Source: Tulasnella sp. 424 (Eukaryota > Basidiomycota > Agaricomycetes > Cantharellales > Tulasnellaceae). Taken from it: 43,612 nt of DNA. A program made the translations under genes and the position numbers. The notes under the pieces were generated by a model. It ran no database searches, was not told where the DNA came from, and saw nothing but the letters and a program-made list of their open reading frames with translations. Shown here one piece after another: positions 21,853 to 32,415 of the stretch (positions within the stretch are counted from its first letter, which is position 1; each line of letters opens with the position of its first letter). The stretch covers positions 1-43,612 of the forward strand of contig WSUB01000257.1 in the NCBI GenBank assembly GCA_019633425.1. Reading direction: 5' to 3'.

Positions 21853-24053
21853 CTAGCAGCGGCAGAGGAGGAAATCCAAAAAGCCCTTCTTTTTGGCAGG
21901 CTCCTGGCCCACCTGCTGTGTGGTCTGCTGCGCCGTTGGAGGTGCATCGTTCCGCATAGCAGAACTCATTGCAGGTGTGCCAGGCATCTCCGACGTCCGA
22001 ACGTATCCACCCACTACGCTATCATCGCGAGCGCTTGGCTCAGGAGTGGCGCCGTTGGGATATGCTCCATTGGGACCCCGCTTGTAGTCATTCGCACCAA
22101 GAGCGGTTGATGGATTAGCATAAGGATGTTGAGGTGTCGGTGGTGACAATACGTTAGGCTGGCCAAGACCGCTAGCGCGACGTGATGGAGCCGGGACGTT
22201 GGCATGAGCAACACCAGAAGCAGTCGTTGCATTCGCAGAGGTATTCTCGGGGACGGCGAGGGCCTGAGGAGCCTTCCGCTTCGAGGTGTCTCGGACGAGG
22301 GCGGGAGAGGGGCTGGAGGGATGACCGGGGAGAGGAGATGGGGCTTGTGAAGAGCGATGCTGTGGCCGATCACGAGTGCCGCGATGTTGCATCGGGGATG
22401 GCTGTGGGGCACTTGAGGACTGAAAGTTATTGTTAGACGGAACGCCTCGAGTACCGTACACGATTACGTACCGTGCTGGCTTGCCAACCTTTCCCCCCGT
22501 TTAGCAACATCCAGTCATAGACACCATCCTCTACTTCACCGGAGTTTCGGAGGACCTTCGTCAACAGATCACGTAGGAAGTCGTAGTCGGGATTTTCCTC
22601 GAAGCCCAGCTTCCGCACATAGTTGAGATAGATCGCGAACTCCTCTGAAAGCGAAAGAGCATGAGCTTCACGTAACTTCGGTCAACTCTGAATTACGTAC
22701 CAGGGAAGCCTTCACAGAGCTCCTTGATAGGCGTGCTCTGCTTCTTCTCGCCAATCTTCTCGTACTTCTGCTTGTTGGTGGCGGCCTTCAAGCCTTGCCA
22801 TGGGAGACCACCGCGGAGGAAATACATGAAGACATGCCCTAGAGACTCGAGGTCATCTCGCCGTGATTGCTCTGTGAAGATGAAGTCGGCGTGATTGGCA
22901 ATGTGTCGTACATATTGACCCTTCGGCACTTCACTCACCACGACCAAGATGCGTGTTAATGCTCATGTATCGAGCAGTCCCGCTGAGGCTTTTACGTTCA
23001 CGGTAGGGTATGTGTTGGCGGGTCTTGGGATCACGGTACTGTTTAGCCATACCGAAGTCGATGATGCTACAGATGAAGTCGTCAGCCACACAAGACATGC
23101 ACATAGCCCCTGAAAAGGACTTACTAAACCGTTGATTCATTCTTCGTGCCTGGTGGACCGATAAGGAAATTGTCAGGCTTGATATCCCTGTAGATCAAGT
23201 TCTTTTCGTGTATCGTTTGGACTCGTGAAAGCTAAAGCGATGAAACGGCGACGACGTTATAGGTCCCCGAGGTCAGTCTCGTTGTCGCGGCAGCAGGTAA
23301 CCAAAATTTCGACCGCAACGCACCATAGCCTTTGCCACCATAACGACAGTCTTTATACTGAACTTCCTGCCACATAGGTCGAATAGGTCCTCGAGATTCG
23401 GGCCGAAGAGATCAATGACAAGGACGTTGTGGAGACCTTCCTGCCCAAAGTGGTAGACCTGGCGGTGCACGGGCAAGGTGGGATAGTTTAGCGATACACG
23501 TCACAGCACGGCCATCGACTTTGCATACCTGTGGGACTCCATCTGCGGAAATGGACAGAGATGGGATGTCAGGGACAAGAGAGTGGGGCGAGTGCGGGAA
23601 TAGTGACTATTCTTACAGCAGCCGTTCAGAATGCGATAGGAACGATACTCGTCACGAAGTTGAGGAGCGTCTGATTTTCGCTACGTCGAGAGAAGAGCTG
23701 TGAGCCGACTTCCGGTGTTTCGAACTATTTTGTGTGGACATACGGGTTCCTGTTAAGGGGTCGTGCCATTTCCTATGTCAGTCCAAACCGCAGCTTGGCG
23801 CACACATTTTTGACAGCGCACTGAGCGCCACTCACAAACTTGATAGCCACAGGCTGGTTGTTCAGTAAGTTGATCTGATCGAGTCGAAGAGAATAACGAG
23901 TGAGCCGAAACTGGACAAGGTTCAGAGTGACCAGTCCAGACTGGGACGCACGCCTTCAAAGACAACACCAAAGCTGCCCTCGCCAATTTTTTTTCCGACT
24001 TGATAGTGAACGCCGACGACAGCTGGGCTACTAGAGGATGAATGGGCGGACAT
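21853..24053 (-). CDS. YCK: Casein kinase I, membrane-anchored Yck type
   Basis: Exons (minus) are 24053-23952, 23874-23836, 23749-23744, 23680-23617, 23542-23529, 23458-23324, 23231-23125, 23066-22939, 22871-22701, 22644-22472 and 22419-21853, giving 501 aa. The kinase is canonical: [22 protein letters not shown] (Lys46), [12 protein letters not shown] (Asp136), [13 protein letters not shown] and the CKI-specific [19 protein letters not shown] Ser/Pro/Ala-rich tail of about 190 residues ends [13 protein letters not shown], a polybasic segment plus cysteines. Yeast Yck kinases are palmitoylated at C-terminal cysteines and act at the plasma membrane in glucose sensing, endocytosis and morphogenesis. 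Exon 3 is only 6 nt and exon 5 only 14 nt. An in-frame ATG at 24140 would add 29 residues; I chose 24053 because the family has short N-termini. Divergent from the thiamine pyrophosphokinase gene. Confidence 0.95.
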
Positions 24054-24222
24054 TAGGGAGGGAGAGGGGGGGGAGGAAAGGAGAGCCCGGATTTTGGAGT
24101 TTTGATGAGAGAGAGGGAGGAAGCCGGGTGAGCATTCCAACTTCGCCGCGCCCGCCTTTTACACGCGCTTATCCCCGTCTCCGTCACATACCCCAAGCTT
24201 CTCTCTTCGCACCGGCTCCCGA
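24054..24222. promoter_or_regulatory. Shared divergent promoter, casein kinase I and thiamine pyrophosphokinase
   Basis: The two ATGs are 169 bp apart. The casein-kinase side is strongly purine-rich on the plus strand (pyrimidine-rich on its coding strand), a common composition near fungal start sites. Confidence 0.6.
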
Positions 24223-25235
24223 ATGTCGCCCAAGTCTTGGACGCTGCCCTTCATTTCAGACGACTGTCGGCAGCATCGGCAACAATGGGTCCTCATCGTT
24301 CTCAACCAGCCGTTTTCTCTCAATTTGTTCAAGCACCTCTGGGAAGCTAGTCCGTAAAAGCTGTGTAGTTGGTTCTGAGTGAACGGCAAGCTAATTCATC
24401 CACACTCAGCATACTGGCATTGCTTCGCTGACGGGGCAAGCAATAGGGTTTTCGACACTCTTAGCGCTGAAGACCGAGAAGCGTGAGTGGAACATGAGAC
24501 TTTCATCTAGATCTAGCGCCCATTTTCTAATGAATCCGACTCCAGCTATTTGCCTGACCTCATTAAAGGCGACCTCGATTCCATTCGCCCCGAAGTCCGC
24601 AAGTGGTACGAAGGAAGAAAAGTCGACGTTATCGGTGATCCCGACCTCTATGCTACCGACCTCATGAAATGCGTCTCAAGTATCAAAGCTCTGGAGGAGG
24701 CTTCGAAAGCCTCGGACCAGCTCGGCATCATCATTCTCGGAGGACTCTCTGGTCGCTTCGACCATACCGTGCATATACTTTCATACCTTCACAAGCTTCG
24801 CGCCCAACGGGAACGTGTCTTTGTGGTAACCGATGATAACATTTGCTGGGTGCTAGATTCCGTGAGGCTCGCTTTGCATCGTTCCCACAATCCGAAGCTA
24901 ACACCCACTCCTATGTTTAAGGGGGAGCACGACATCACTGTTGACAGGTCACTTCTTGGACCTACCTGCGGTTTATTGCCGTTGGGAGTTGGGTCGACGA
25001 CCCTTTCGACGCGTGGATTAGAGTGGAATTTGAGTGAGTCTATCTCAAAGCTGCCTTACTTTCCGCGGGGACTGACGTTCATCCGGCAGCCGAACAGGAA
25101 TCCTCGTTTGATGGCTTGGTATCCACGTCTAATTGGTTAGCCGAAGACCGAATTTGGGTCAAGACTTCGCAGCCGATTTGGTGGTGCGTCGAGCGGAAGA
25201 ACACCGAAAAGGATTTGACCCCTTCACGTGCGTAG
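24223..25235 (+). CDS. THI80: Thiamine pyrophosphokinase (THI80/TPK1)
   Basis: This enzyme transfers pyrophosphate from ATP to thiamine and makes the cofactor thiamine diphosphate in the cytosol. Exons are 24223-24349, 24410-24482, 24546-25033 and 25090-25235, giving 277 aa, normal for the family. Landmarks are VLIVLNQPF, FADGASNRVFD, IKGDLDSIRPEV, the DLYATDLMKCV segment with catalytic acidic residues, GGLSGRFDHT, and the C-terminal substrate-binding part VDRSLLGPTCGLLPLG, LSTRGLEWNL, FDGLVSTSNWL and PIWWCVE. The second half of this C-terminal part is only recovered after removing intron 25034-25089. The first donor is GTCCGT and was chosen by phase. It converges on the MFS gene, with 176 bp between the stops. 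Confidence 0.95.
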
Positions 25236-25411
25236 AGATAAAAATATGCCGATGGTTCTCAGATTATGGGCGCTAATTCGATCGGTGTACTCTCAACTAG
25301 GAAGCCAAAAATGGTGGACGTGTAATATAGCTTGATGCCTGATCGTGTATCGTACAAGGCGAACTGGTATAGATGCGAGAAAGGTTATCCGAATCCAATT
25401 GGGTATCTATT

Positions 25412-28040
25412 CTAGTCACTCCCGTCGTCTTCTGCCGCTCTTCTTGGCTTCGGCAGCCGGATTAAACTGAGTGCCACAGAAGCAATAACGACGCCGGCTG
25501 TTGCTACGATGAAAATCGCCTTAGGGAAGGACCCCACGGTGGCAACGAAAATACTGCCGAAGATGGCAGGACCAATGACTTGACCACTACATCAACATTT
25601 CAATTAGCATTTTCAACCTTCACTGGACTGTGCAGTATTCGAAGTCACCCACCCGAGAGCGGATACAACCGCCAAACTCCCAAACAGCTTCCCATTCTCG
25701 CCCGGAGGCGTCAAGAAAAGGCTAAGGCTCTGGACGCTGGGTCCAAAGCCACTTCCGAACGACTCCATTGTGGATCCTAGCATCCACGACTTCGGTCCGA
25801 CAGAAAGACAAATGACGAGGATGCTGATGAGTTCAACGAACAATGACATCCTTGCAATCGTGACATCAAATTTGGCCGCGACATGTGGCGGTAGTTGACC
25901 ATCTGGAACTGGAAACTCGGGTTCCGGTGAGCTTTGGCGGGAGGATCGGTCCTGGGCTTCAGTTGACTGGTCCATCAGAGGCGAGCGCTCCTCGGACGCT
26001 CGCAGAACAGGAGAACCTGGTATGGGAGAGCGAAGGACGATACCGGGTGCTTTAGGCTTCAGCGCCTTGGTGAGGACTGTGTCAAATAAAGTGTTTAGCC
26101 GCCCCGAACGAAAGTGTCGTCAAACTGGGCAACGCACTTGGGAGGACGACAACAAGGTGGAAAGCTCTGGTGACTCCAACCAGCGTTAACCAATACCCCA
26201 GCTTTGAAAGACAGAGTCAAATTCTGGCAAGTCAACGGTTACGAACAGACAAAACTCACCTCTTCAGCTGTCCAGCCAAATACGGCTATAGCATATTGTG
26301 CTTTGAAAGCACTAAGTGACTAAGCAATCCCTTAAAATTAGGGAGACACCGTGCATGGAATGAGGGCACACTCACTATGAACGACAAGAGGATCCCATAA
26401 GCAATAGCTACGAGTGTCAAATTCCAGTCTCTCCTTTGACCTCGTTGCCCGACCTCCCGCTTTCGTGGCCAGAACAGTAAGATTGGCTCAAATGGAGTTA
26501 AAATGAATCTAAAGGGCATGAGTCTCGCTTTCCAGCCTACGCTTCCCTGAGATTGACGAAGGGCGTCCGCTTGCTCCTGGAAAACGATCTCCCGCTTTTC
26601 GCGGTTGCGCGCCATATCTTCCTCGGACAGTGACTCCGGGATGACCAGCCACATATAGAGTACCGCCAGAGTGTGGCCGACCAGGGCGATGTAGAATGGC
26701 GCTAAGAGATCGCCTGTAGCTCGAACTAGCAAACTACCAAGGGTTGGGCCCAAAGCCATCCCCGAGAACAGCGTCCCAGTGTACAGCGAGAATGTTCGCG
26801 CTCTAGAGGAAAACGTGAGTAATGCTGAGTGTTCTACCGCACGCCGAGAAGGACACACCTCGCATGAGGTTCTGTGCAGTCAGAAAGATAAGCATGTGCT
26901 GCAGCACTGGCGGTCCACATGCCTGGTGAACCGTGCCTACCGGCATGAGTTTCAGCTGCAGAGTAGTTGACCATTCACGTACCACCAAGAAACCCGTCGA
27001 TTACACTCGATGCAGCCAGGAACCAGTAATCTCCAGGAAGATGAGTTTGCATTTGAGTAACCAGGATTAGGTTCCCTTCGCTTTTGGCTCATCAAAACGC
27101 GTATTGTCCAATGACCACGACGGGTGCGGACCTTATCAACAAGCCAATAACACTGCAGCCCATCACAAACTTCCGGCCGCGGCGATCTGAGAGCTGGATA
27201 GAAAATTATCCTAAGTATTGTGACTGTGGGTTAGCCAGAAGCGCGTACCTGTCCCCACCAACCGGTTGTGAGGCACGTCAAGATCCCCACTATCAATGTC
27301 GTCACTGCAGGGTCAGGAATATTAGCCCATATTGAAAATCGCTGGACTCAAAATATTGAGACCCTGGTCGTACCCGTCGTAAGCTTGGCGACCGCAGCCA
27401 GCACTACCGAATCAGAGTTGCATTTGGTCTTCCCAGAAGGGATGTTGATCGCGGGCCGCGTGGGAGGTGTAAAGTCCAAGTTCATCTCTCGGGAAAACAG
27501 AGACTCCGCTCCGAAATACGCATCACGGGGGATGTGATGATATGAAGCTGGAAGTAGGGCTAGGTTGATGATTGCAGGGGCTGACGGCGGCCGGATAATT
27601 GGGGTCTCGAGGTATTCGGGTCGGTGATAAGCACACGCTAGTTTGATGTATATCTCCGCCCTCGGGGCCATTGTGGCAGCAAAGATGAACGCGGACATCA
27701 TAGTAATAGGGAACACCCTACGAAGCATCGATAAGCAATAATAAATAGACAGCGAGAGGTTAGGTACTTACAGCCAAGGGGTTGGCCGACTGAACAACGC
27801 CTTCAGTCCTCGTTTCCTACTTCTAGAGCGACCCAGTCTCTCGTTTCCAGGGGAAGGAGGACGATCGAAGACTTGTCCAAGCAGGTTTGCCGTGGAGAGT
27901 GTGACTGGTACATCCACCCCAAGCTGTTCAGCGGCATTTGGCACCAATGGTCCGCCTTCCGAAGAAAATTCTGATGGCGACCTCCTATTGAGCTGGCCGG
28001 GCACTTGCAATGTATCCAACGACGGGCGCTGCTCCGTCAT
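25412..28040 (-). CDS. Major facilitator superfamily transporter
   Basis: Exons (minus) are 28040-27772, 27717-27374, 27304-27249, 27193-27132, 27080-26983, 26922-26859, 26802-26376, 26319-26260, 26201-26138, 26076-25653 and 25586-25412, giving 680 aa. A hydrophilic N-terminus of about 85 residues precedes the first membrane segment (FPITMMSAFIFAATMAPRAE). The MFS loop 2-3 signature is GWWGQLSDRRGRKFVMG. Other conserved blocks are GDYWFLAASSVIDGFLGG, SAAAHAYLSDCTEP and TFSLYTGTLFSGMALGPTLG. A central cytosolic loop (VIPESLSEEDMARNREK) separates the two halves. The second half has FGWTAEELGYWLT and a hydrophilic insert before segment 9. It resembles fungal general-substrate or Tet-type MFS carriers. 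The substrate cannot be predicted. The exon 7/8 junction was set by phase and by keeping the normal spacing of membrane segment 7. Divergent from GMF. Confidence 0.88.
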
Positions 28041-28214
28041 TGCCTAGGAAATAACGAGTGGAATGAAGGGGGGGAGTTGGTCGAAGGACATTCCTGTCGT
28101 GATCAGAGACAGTGTTTATCATCGTTGGAGCTTCGCCGCAGGCCGGATGACAAACACAGCGAGTGAGACGCGCGGTGCCTGTTCGCTCTCACTCATCAAC
28201 ACGCATTTACACCG
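28041..28214. promoter_or_regulatory. Shared divergent promoter, MFS transporter and GMF
   Basis: 174 bp separate the two start codons. No specific element recognised. Confidence 0.55.
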
Positions 28215-28956
28215 ATGGTGAGCTATCTCAACATCCCAGCAGATCGCATGGCCCTAGTCGATCACAATGAAGGGTTGATCATTGGGTTCATCTTCAGTCG
28301 CAAACTATCGATATTCCGGATGCGCTGAGACAAGGACTCCGGAAATTCCGGCTCACTCGACGGGAGGGGATCGCAGCTTTCATCGGTGAGTCGCCGAAAC
28401 AGTGTGTCAGCGATGACGCAGAGACAATACGTGAGCAGCATTTTAACTTGAATGCGACTTAGCAAAGGTGAATAAGCAGACACTCGTGATCGAGGAAGAC
28501 ACGAGGCTGGAGGACATCACTGTAGAAGAACTTGCTGAAGGTCTGCTCCACCCTTACACATCACCTCCAGGAACGCTTTAACATGCGTGACATTAGAACT
28601 ACCCGGGTCGAGTCCACGTTTCGTTCTCCTGGCATGGATCCACGAACATGACGACGGCCGGAAGTCCTACCCCCTAGTATTGATAAACTGGACACCTCGT
28701 GGATCAGAAACTGGTATCATGACACTGCACGCAAGCGCATACATCCTATTCCAAAACCTGGTAAGGTTTCATCAGCCTTGATAGGAATGTACGCGTCTGA
28801 CGTCCTCCATCTCCCTAGGTACATGCAAATAAGGTTGGTCTACAATCGGACTCAATTGACATGAGTGTAACTAATCACACACCGCATCAGACCATAGACA
28901 TTAGTGATGGGGAGGAAGCACTAACCCACGACGTGATTGATGACCTTTTCACTTGA
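28215..28956 (+). CDS. GMF1: Glia maturation factor-type ADF-homology protein (Gmf1/Aim7)
   Basis: GMF proteins bind the Arp2/3 complex, debranch actin filaments and inhibit nucleation at cortical actin patches. Exons are 28215-28217, 28298-28385, 28463-28540, 28597-28760, 28819-28833 and 28891-28956, giving 137 aa, the normal size for a single ADF-H domain. Landmarks are IDIPDALRQGLRKFRLTRR, LEDITVEELAEELP, SSPRFVLLAWIHEHDDGR, KSYPLVLINWTP and TLHASAYILFQNL. The first coding exon is just the ATG, followed by a GTGAGC donor. The model then reads MSQTIDIP, as expected for this family. Exon 5 is 15 nt. The stop codon is 8 bp from that of GPI14 on the other strand. Confidence 0.9.
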
Positions 28957-28964
28957 AGCGGATC

Positions 28965-30588
28965 CTATGACCGCACGTACGCTTGAATTAATTTGATCAA
29001 TACGAAGTTGTTCGCAACCAGGAAGGCTGCTCCGGCTATCCAGAGGGAAAGGTACACCTGTTCACCTAAGAACTCTAAACGGTAGGCTAGCGATAACCAC
29101 ACAGCCTAGAGCCAGATGAGCGAGAGTGATTGAACTGATTGAATCCAGTCACGAACCTGAGCGGCTACCCAGATAGCCAGCGTAACGAACGCAGACAGCC
29201 TGGTCATCTTCAAGCGCGGCAGCACCAGTGGAAGGAACCACATATACCACATGAAATACTATTCCACAGTTCCAGCGCGTCAGAAAGAGAACAGCGAATG
29301 CGAATGGTATTAGTGTCCGTACCTGCGATGTGCAGACCTTATTGAAGTTGACGAATACGACAGTCTGAACGAACCAAGCAAAGGGCAGGTCCTCAATCTT
29401 GCTCGCCAATAGGTAACCGGCAAGCCCCGTCAAGCCCATTTGGGGAACGAAGCTGAGAAGCGGACTGGATAAAAGCTTCGACAGCCCTGAAGGGGAAGGC
29501 ATTGGAATGGTGGAGTCGGCGGCGGGGTATGATAGATATGTGGGGTAGAAGTACAGCGAGAAGTTATGTCGGTGGTCTCGTCTTCCAATATGGTATAGAT
29601 AGGTATGCTCCAAGAACGGATAGCCCCACCTAAGCCCGAGCCATAAAGTCAGAACCTGGATGTACCGCAATACAAAGCACCTCACTCACAGAGAATGCAT
29701 AGCTAACCCCAGTGCGAGGAACGTTCCTCCTGAAATGACTGCGAATCGAACCTGCCTCCAGCTTAACCACCCCGTACGCCATGGTCCGCTTTGCGGGTGT
29801 CGAATCGTCAACCACCGCAGGATGCTGATGGAATAAACGATAGGATATATCTTGAAATGCACCGCTAATCCGAACATCACTGCAGCCACCCCTTCTCGTC
29901 CCGAAAGGAGAAGCGCCAGCGAAGAGACTACAAAAAACCCGAGCACGGATTCCGCGCTTCCTCGCGTCGATATGTTGGCTACCATTGGGTTCAGTAGCCA
30001 GATAGTAGAGACCCAGGCGGCCGCGGAGCTTTCTACCTGCGACCGAAGTTGGGTATCGTTGGCATTTCCGGCTGCATCTTTTGGCTTGCGGTCCGATGGT
30101 CGAATTGAAGTCGGTGGGAACTGACAAAAGATTTTGTAAAGTAGCTGGCCCACGATGATGTCGCAAATTGAGAAGAGAAGTTTGCCCCATAGAGGATGGA
30201 GCAATTCATTGGGTACGAGCAGCAGGGCTAGCAGAGGGGTGTACCGATATGTGTCTCGCCCATACGGGCTTGACACGAAGGCAAGAAGGTCCGAAAGTCA
30301 GCTCCTTTGCGTTTGTCGAGGTCAGTTATGGATATCAACTCACTCTCCTAATCCCAAATTTAAGCGTCTTGTCAGCCACCCAGATGCCTGATTTCCACTC
30401 GCCGAGGCCGTAGGGCTCCAAACTAGCTTGGTCGCGTCGCTGAAAACGCGATAATCAACGTCTGTATATTTGAGAGCTGAATGTCGATCGTGATATTCTC
30501 CGTAGACGATCAGGCCCAGCCGAAGTGCGATCCCTAGTTGTACGGCTCTTTGGAAAGAAAGCATGGTGGTTGAGACGGCATGCGGCAT
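28965..30588 (-). CDS. GPI14: GPI mannosyltransferase I catalytic subunit (GPI14/PIG-M)
   Basis: This ER multi-pass enzyme of glycosyltransferase family 50 adds the first, alpha-1,4-linked mannose to the GPI precursor, working with a small PBN1/PIG-X partner. Exons (minus) are 30588-30344, 30268-29690, 29629-29323, 29258-29157 and 29105-28965, giving 457 aa. Landmarks are ALKYTDVDYRVFSDA with the lumenal DXD-type motif, DPYGRDTYRYTPLLALLL, NPMVANISTRGSAES, HFKIYPIVYS, GYPFLEHTYLYH, DHRHNFSLYFYP and FNKVCTSQYFMWYMWFLPL. Many hydrophobic segments are present. The ATG nine codons inside (30564) is an equally good start and would give 449 aa. Exons 4 and 5 carry the last membrane segments and a short tail (LIQAYVRS). 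It is convergent with GMF. Confidence 0.95.
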
Positions 30589-31179
30589 GAGAACACTAAC
30601 GCGAGCAAACTCAGTTCACGTGGCCAAAATCACCTTTAACCTGTCACGGTTAGTTATGGGTCTACTGTCTGCAAGAGCGACGTTGTTTCTCCCATCTCCT
30701 CGGCCTAACGATGATAGATATTACCAGGGCAAAGTTTGGTTCTTAAAGAGGCATGCTTGACCAAATGGCACTTGACGATGCTCCCCTTCCGATGCACTGG
30801 ACATAGTGTTTGCATCTACGCCGGGCAAGACCACGACGATCGAAAATAGTATTGCTTGGTGGCTCAGCTCGAGTGGTTGGGACCCAGTACAGAGAGCCGT
30901 AAATGGCGACAACCAAAAGGATGAAAAGGCTACGTAGAATGTCCTAAGGGTCGGCCGGGCAGTATGACGGCACCTCAAGTTGACCGGAGGATTATCCAGA
31001 CCGAGTCACCAAAAAAAAAAGCAGAGAGGGGACAAGGAAATGTATCGGTACGAGACTAGGTAAAGACAAAGGAATAACGACTAGAGGAAGACAGGCCGAG
31101 CACCCGAAAGCAGGAACTCTGACAGCTCTTGATACTAAAACAAGTCGCCCGAAAAAGAACCCCAACAGAATCTACGACA
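30589..31179. other. Intergenic gap between SAR1 3' end and GPI14 start
   Basis: About 590 bp, with both flanking genes on the minus strand, so it contains the GPI14 promoter and the SAR1 3' UTR. An A10 run is at 31011-31020. Open frames here (for example 30721-30978, minus) have no recognisable content. Confidence 0.5.
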
Positions 31180-32145
31180 TTAGATCTGTAAACAGGAATG
31201 TCAATATCAAAATTAGGTTCTCAAAAACGAAGGGGACTCACGTATTGGGACATCCAGCGGAAGCCCTCGCCATAGCCTTGCCTCATAACGACAGAGCACA
31301 TGAAGATTTCGATGGGGCGAATGTCCTTTAGTGGCACCTTGCCCTGCGTGGTGGTTACGTGGTCAGATTTCGGTTTCAGAGAAGCCCAAAGACAGCCAAC
31401 GTACCTTTCCAGTGGTCTGATACAAACCCAACGCTTCTCGCAGTTCCTCCTCGCTCACAGCACCGGGAGAGTCAATCTTGTTGCCGAGAACCAAGAAAGG
31501 AACCTTTGAAAGCTCCTCGATAGACAGAAGAGCGTCAAGCTCGGCACGTGATTCGGGAAGGCGTTCATAATCGGCAGTGTCGACGAGGAAGACAATTCCA
31601 TCGACCTCAGGGAAGTAATCTTTCCATAGACGACGGGCTATTTGGAGGCGGAGAGGGGTTGATGAGGTTAACGAGTCGCTCAGGACAAGTGAGATGGTAA
31701 CGAACCTTGCACGTGTCCACCGAGATCGTATGTGGTGAATTTGACGCTACCAATCGCCAGCTCCTCCGACGCTGAAAGAGGCATGCTGGATTAGCTGCAT
31801 TTGTCTAGGCTTTTTAGAGGGAGGAAACGCACTTGGATGTAGAGTGGGTTGCAGAGTGGCTAATCTGTCATTCTTGAGCATGTGAAGCAGCGTCTGCAAC
31901 ACCGCCAGTTCAGTGATAACGGCCTAGAAAACGAGGGCTCTCGTCCACAACGCACCGTTTTCCCGGCGTTGTCAAGACCCAGGAACAGAATCTTTGCATT
32001 TTTGTGGAGGAGGCCTATTAGGATTCGTAGAGGAATTTTTGGATTAGAATGTGGTGTACAGTCCAAACCGCAATAGGTCCAACCGCGACGGTGGCCACGC
32101 ACCAAACTGAGCGAGGACGTCCCAGAACCAGTTGAGAACCCACAT
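31180..32145 (-). CDS. SAR1: SAR1, COPII small GTPase
   Basis: Sar1-GTP inserts its N-terminal amphipathic helix into the ER membrane and recruits Sec23/24 to start COPII vesicle budding. Exons (minus) are 32145-32103, 32014-31956, 31893-31833, 31771-31706, 31637-31405, 31343-31242 and 31185-31180, giving 189 aa, the usual length. All GTPase motifs are present: [17 protein letters not shown] (G1), LHPTSEEL (switch I), [13 protein letters not shown] (G3), LVLGNKID (G4) and [12 protein letters not shown] (G5 region). The N-terminus [11 protein letters not shown] is the membrane helix. The final exon is 6 nt and encodes only the last Ile and the stop. Tandem with, and downstream of, the uL3m gene. 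Confidence 0.96.
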
Positions 32146-32415
32146 GATTGCGCGAGAGTAAAGTAAAGAAGTTGGGGGTGTTGCAACGAGATCAAACGCG
32201 TGCAGATAGCGAGCGAGAGGAGAGAGGAGGAAAAGTGAAAGACAGGATTTGGCCGCGTCGAAATTGGAGTGTGTGTGTGTCGTTGGTCCCACGTCATCAA
32301 CCAAGGACGGCAACTCGCTTCAGTCACCTCCGACCCTCAACGTCGCTCTCCACCCCAACGCAGCACGCAAGTACGTCTTTAAGATAGTGTGAAATAAAAA
32401 CCACGCTACGCTACA

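Noticed and set aside
30721..30978. 85-aa minus-strand frame as an upstream exon of GPI14
   Set aside because: No motif, and GPI14 already has a proper N-terminus.
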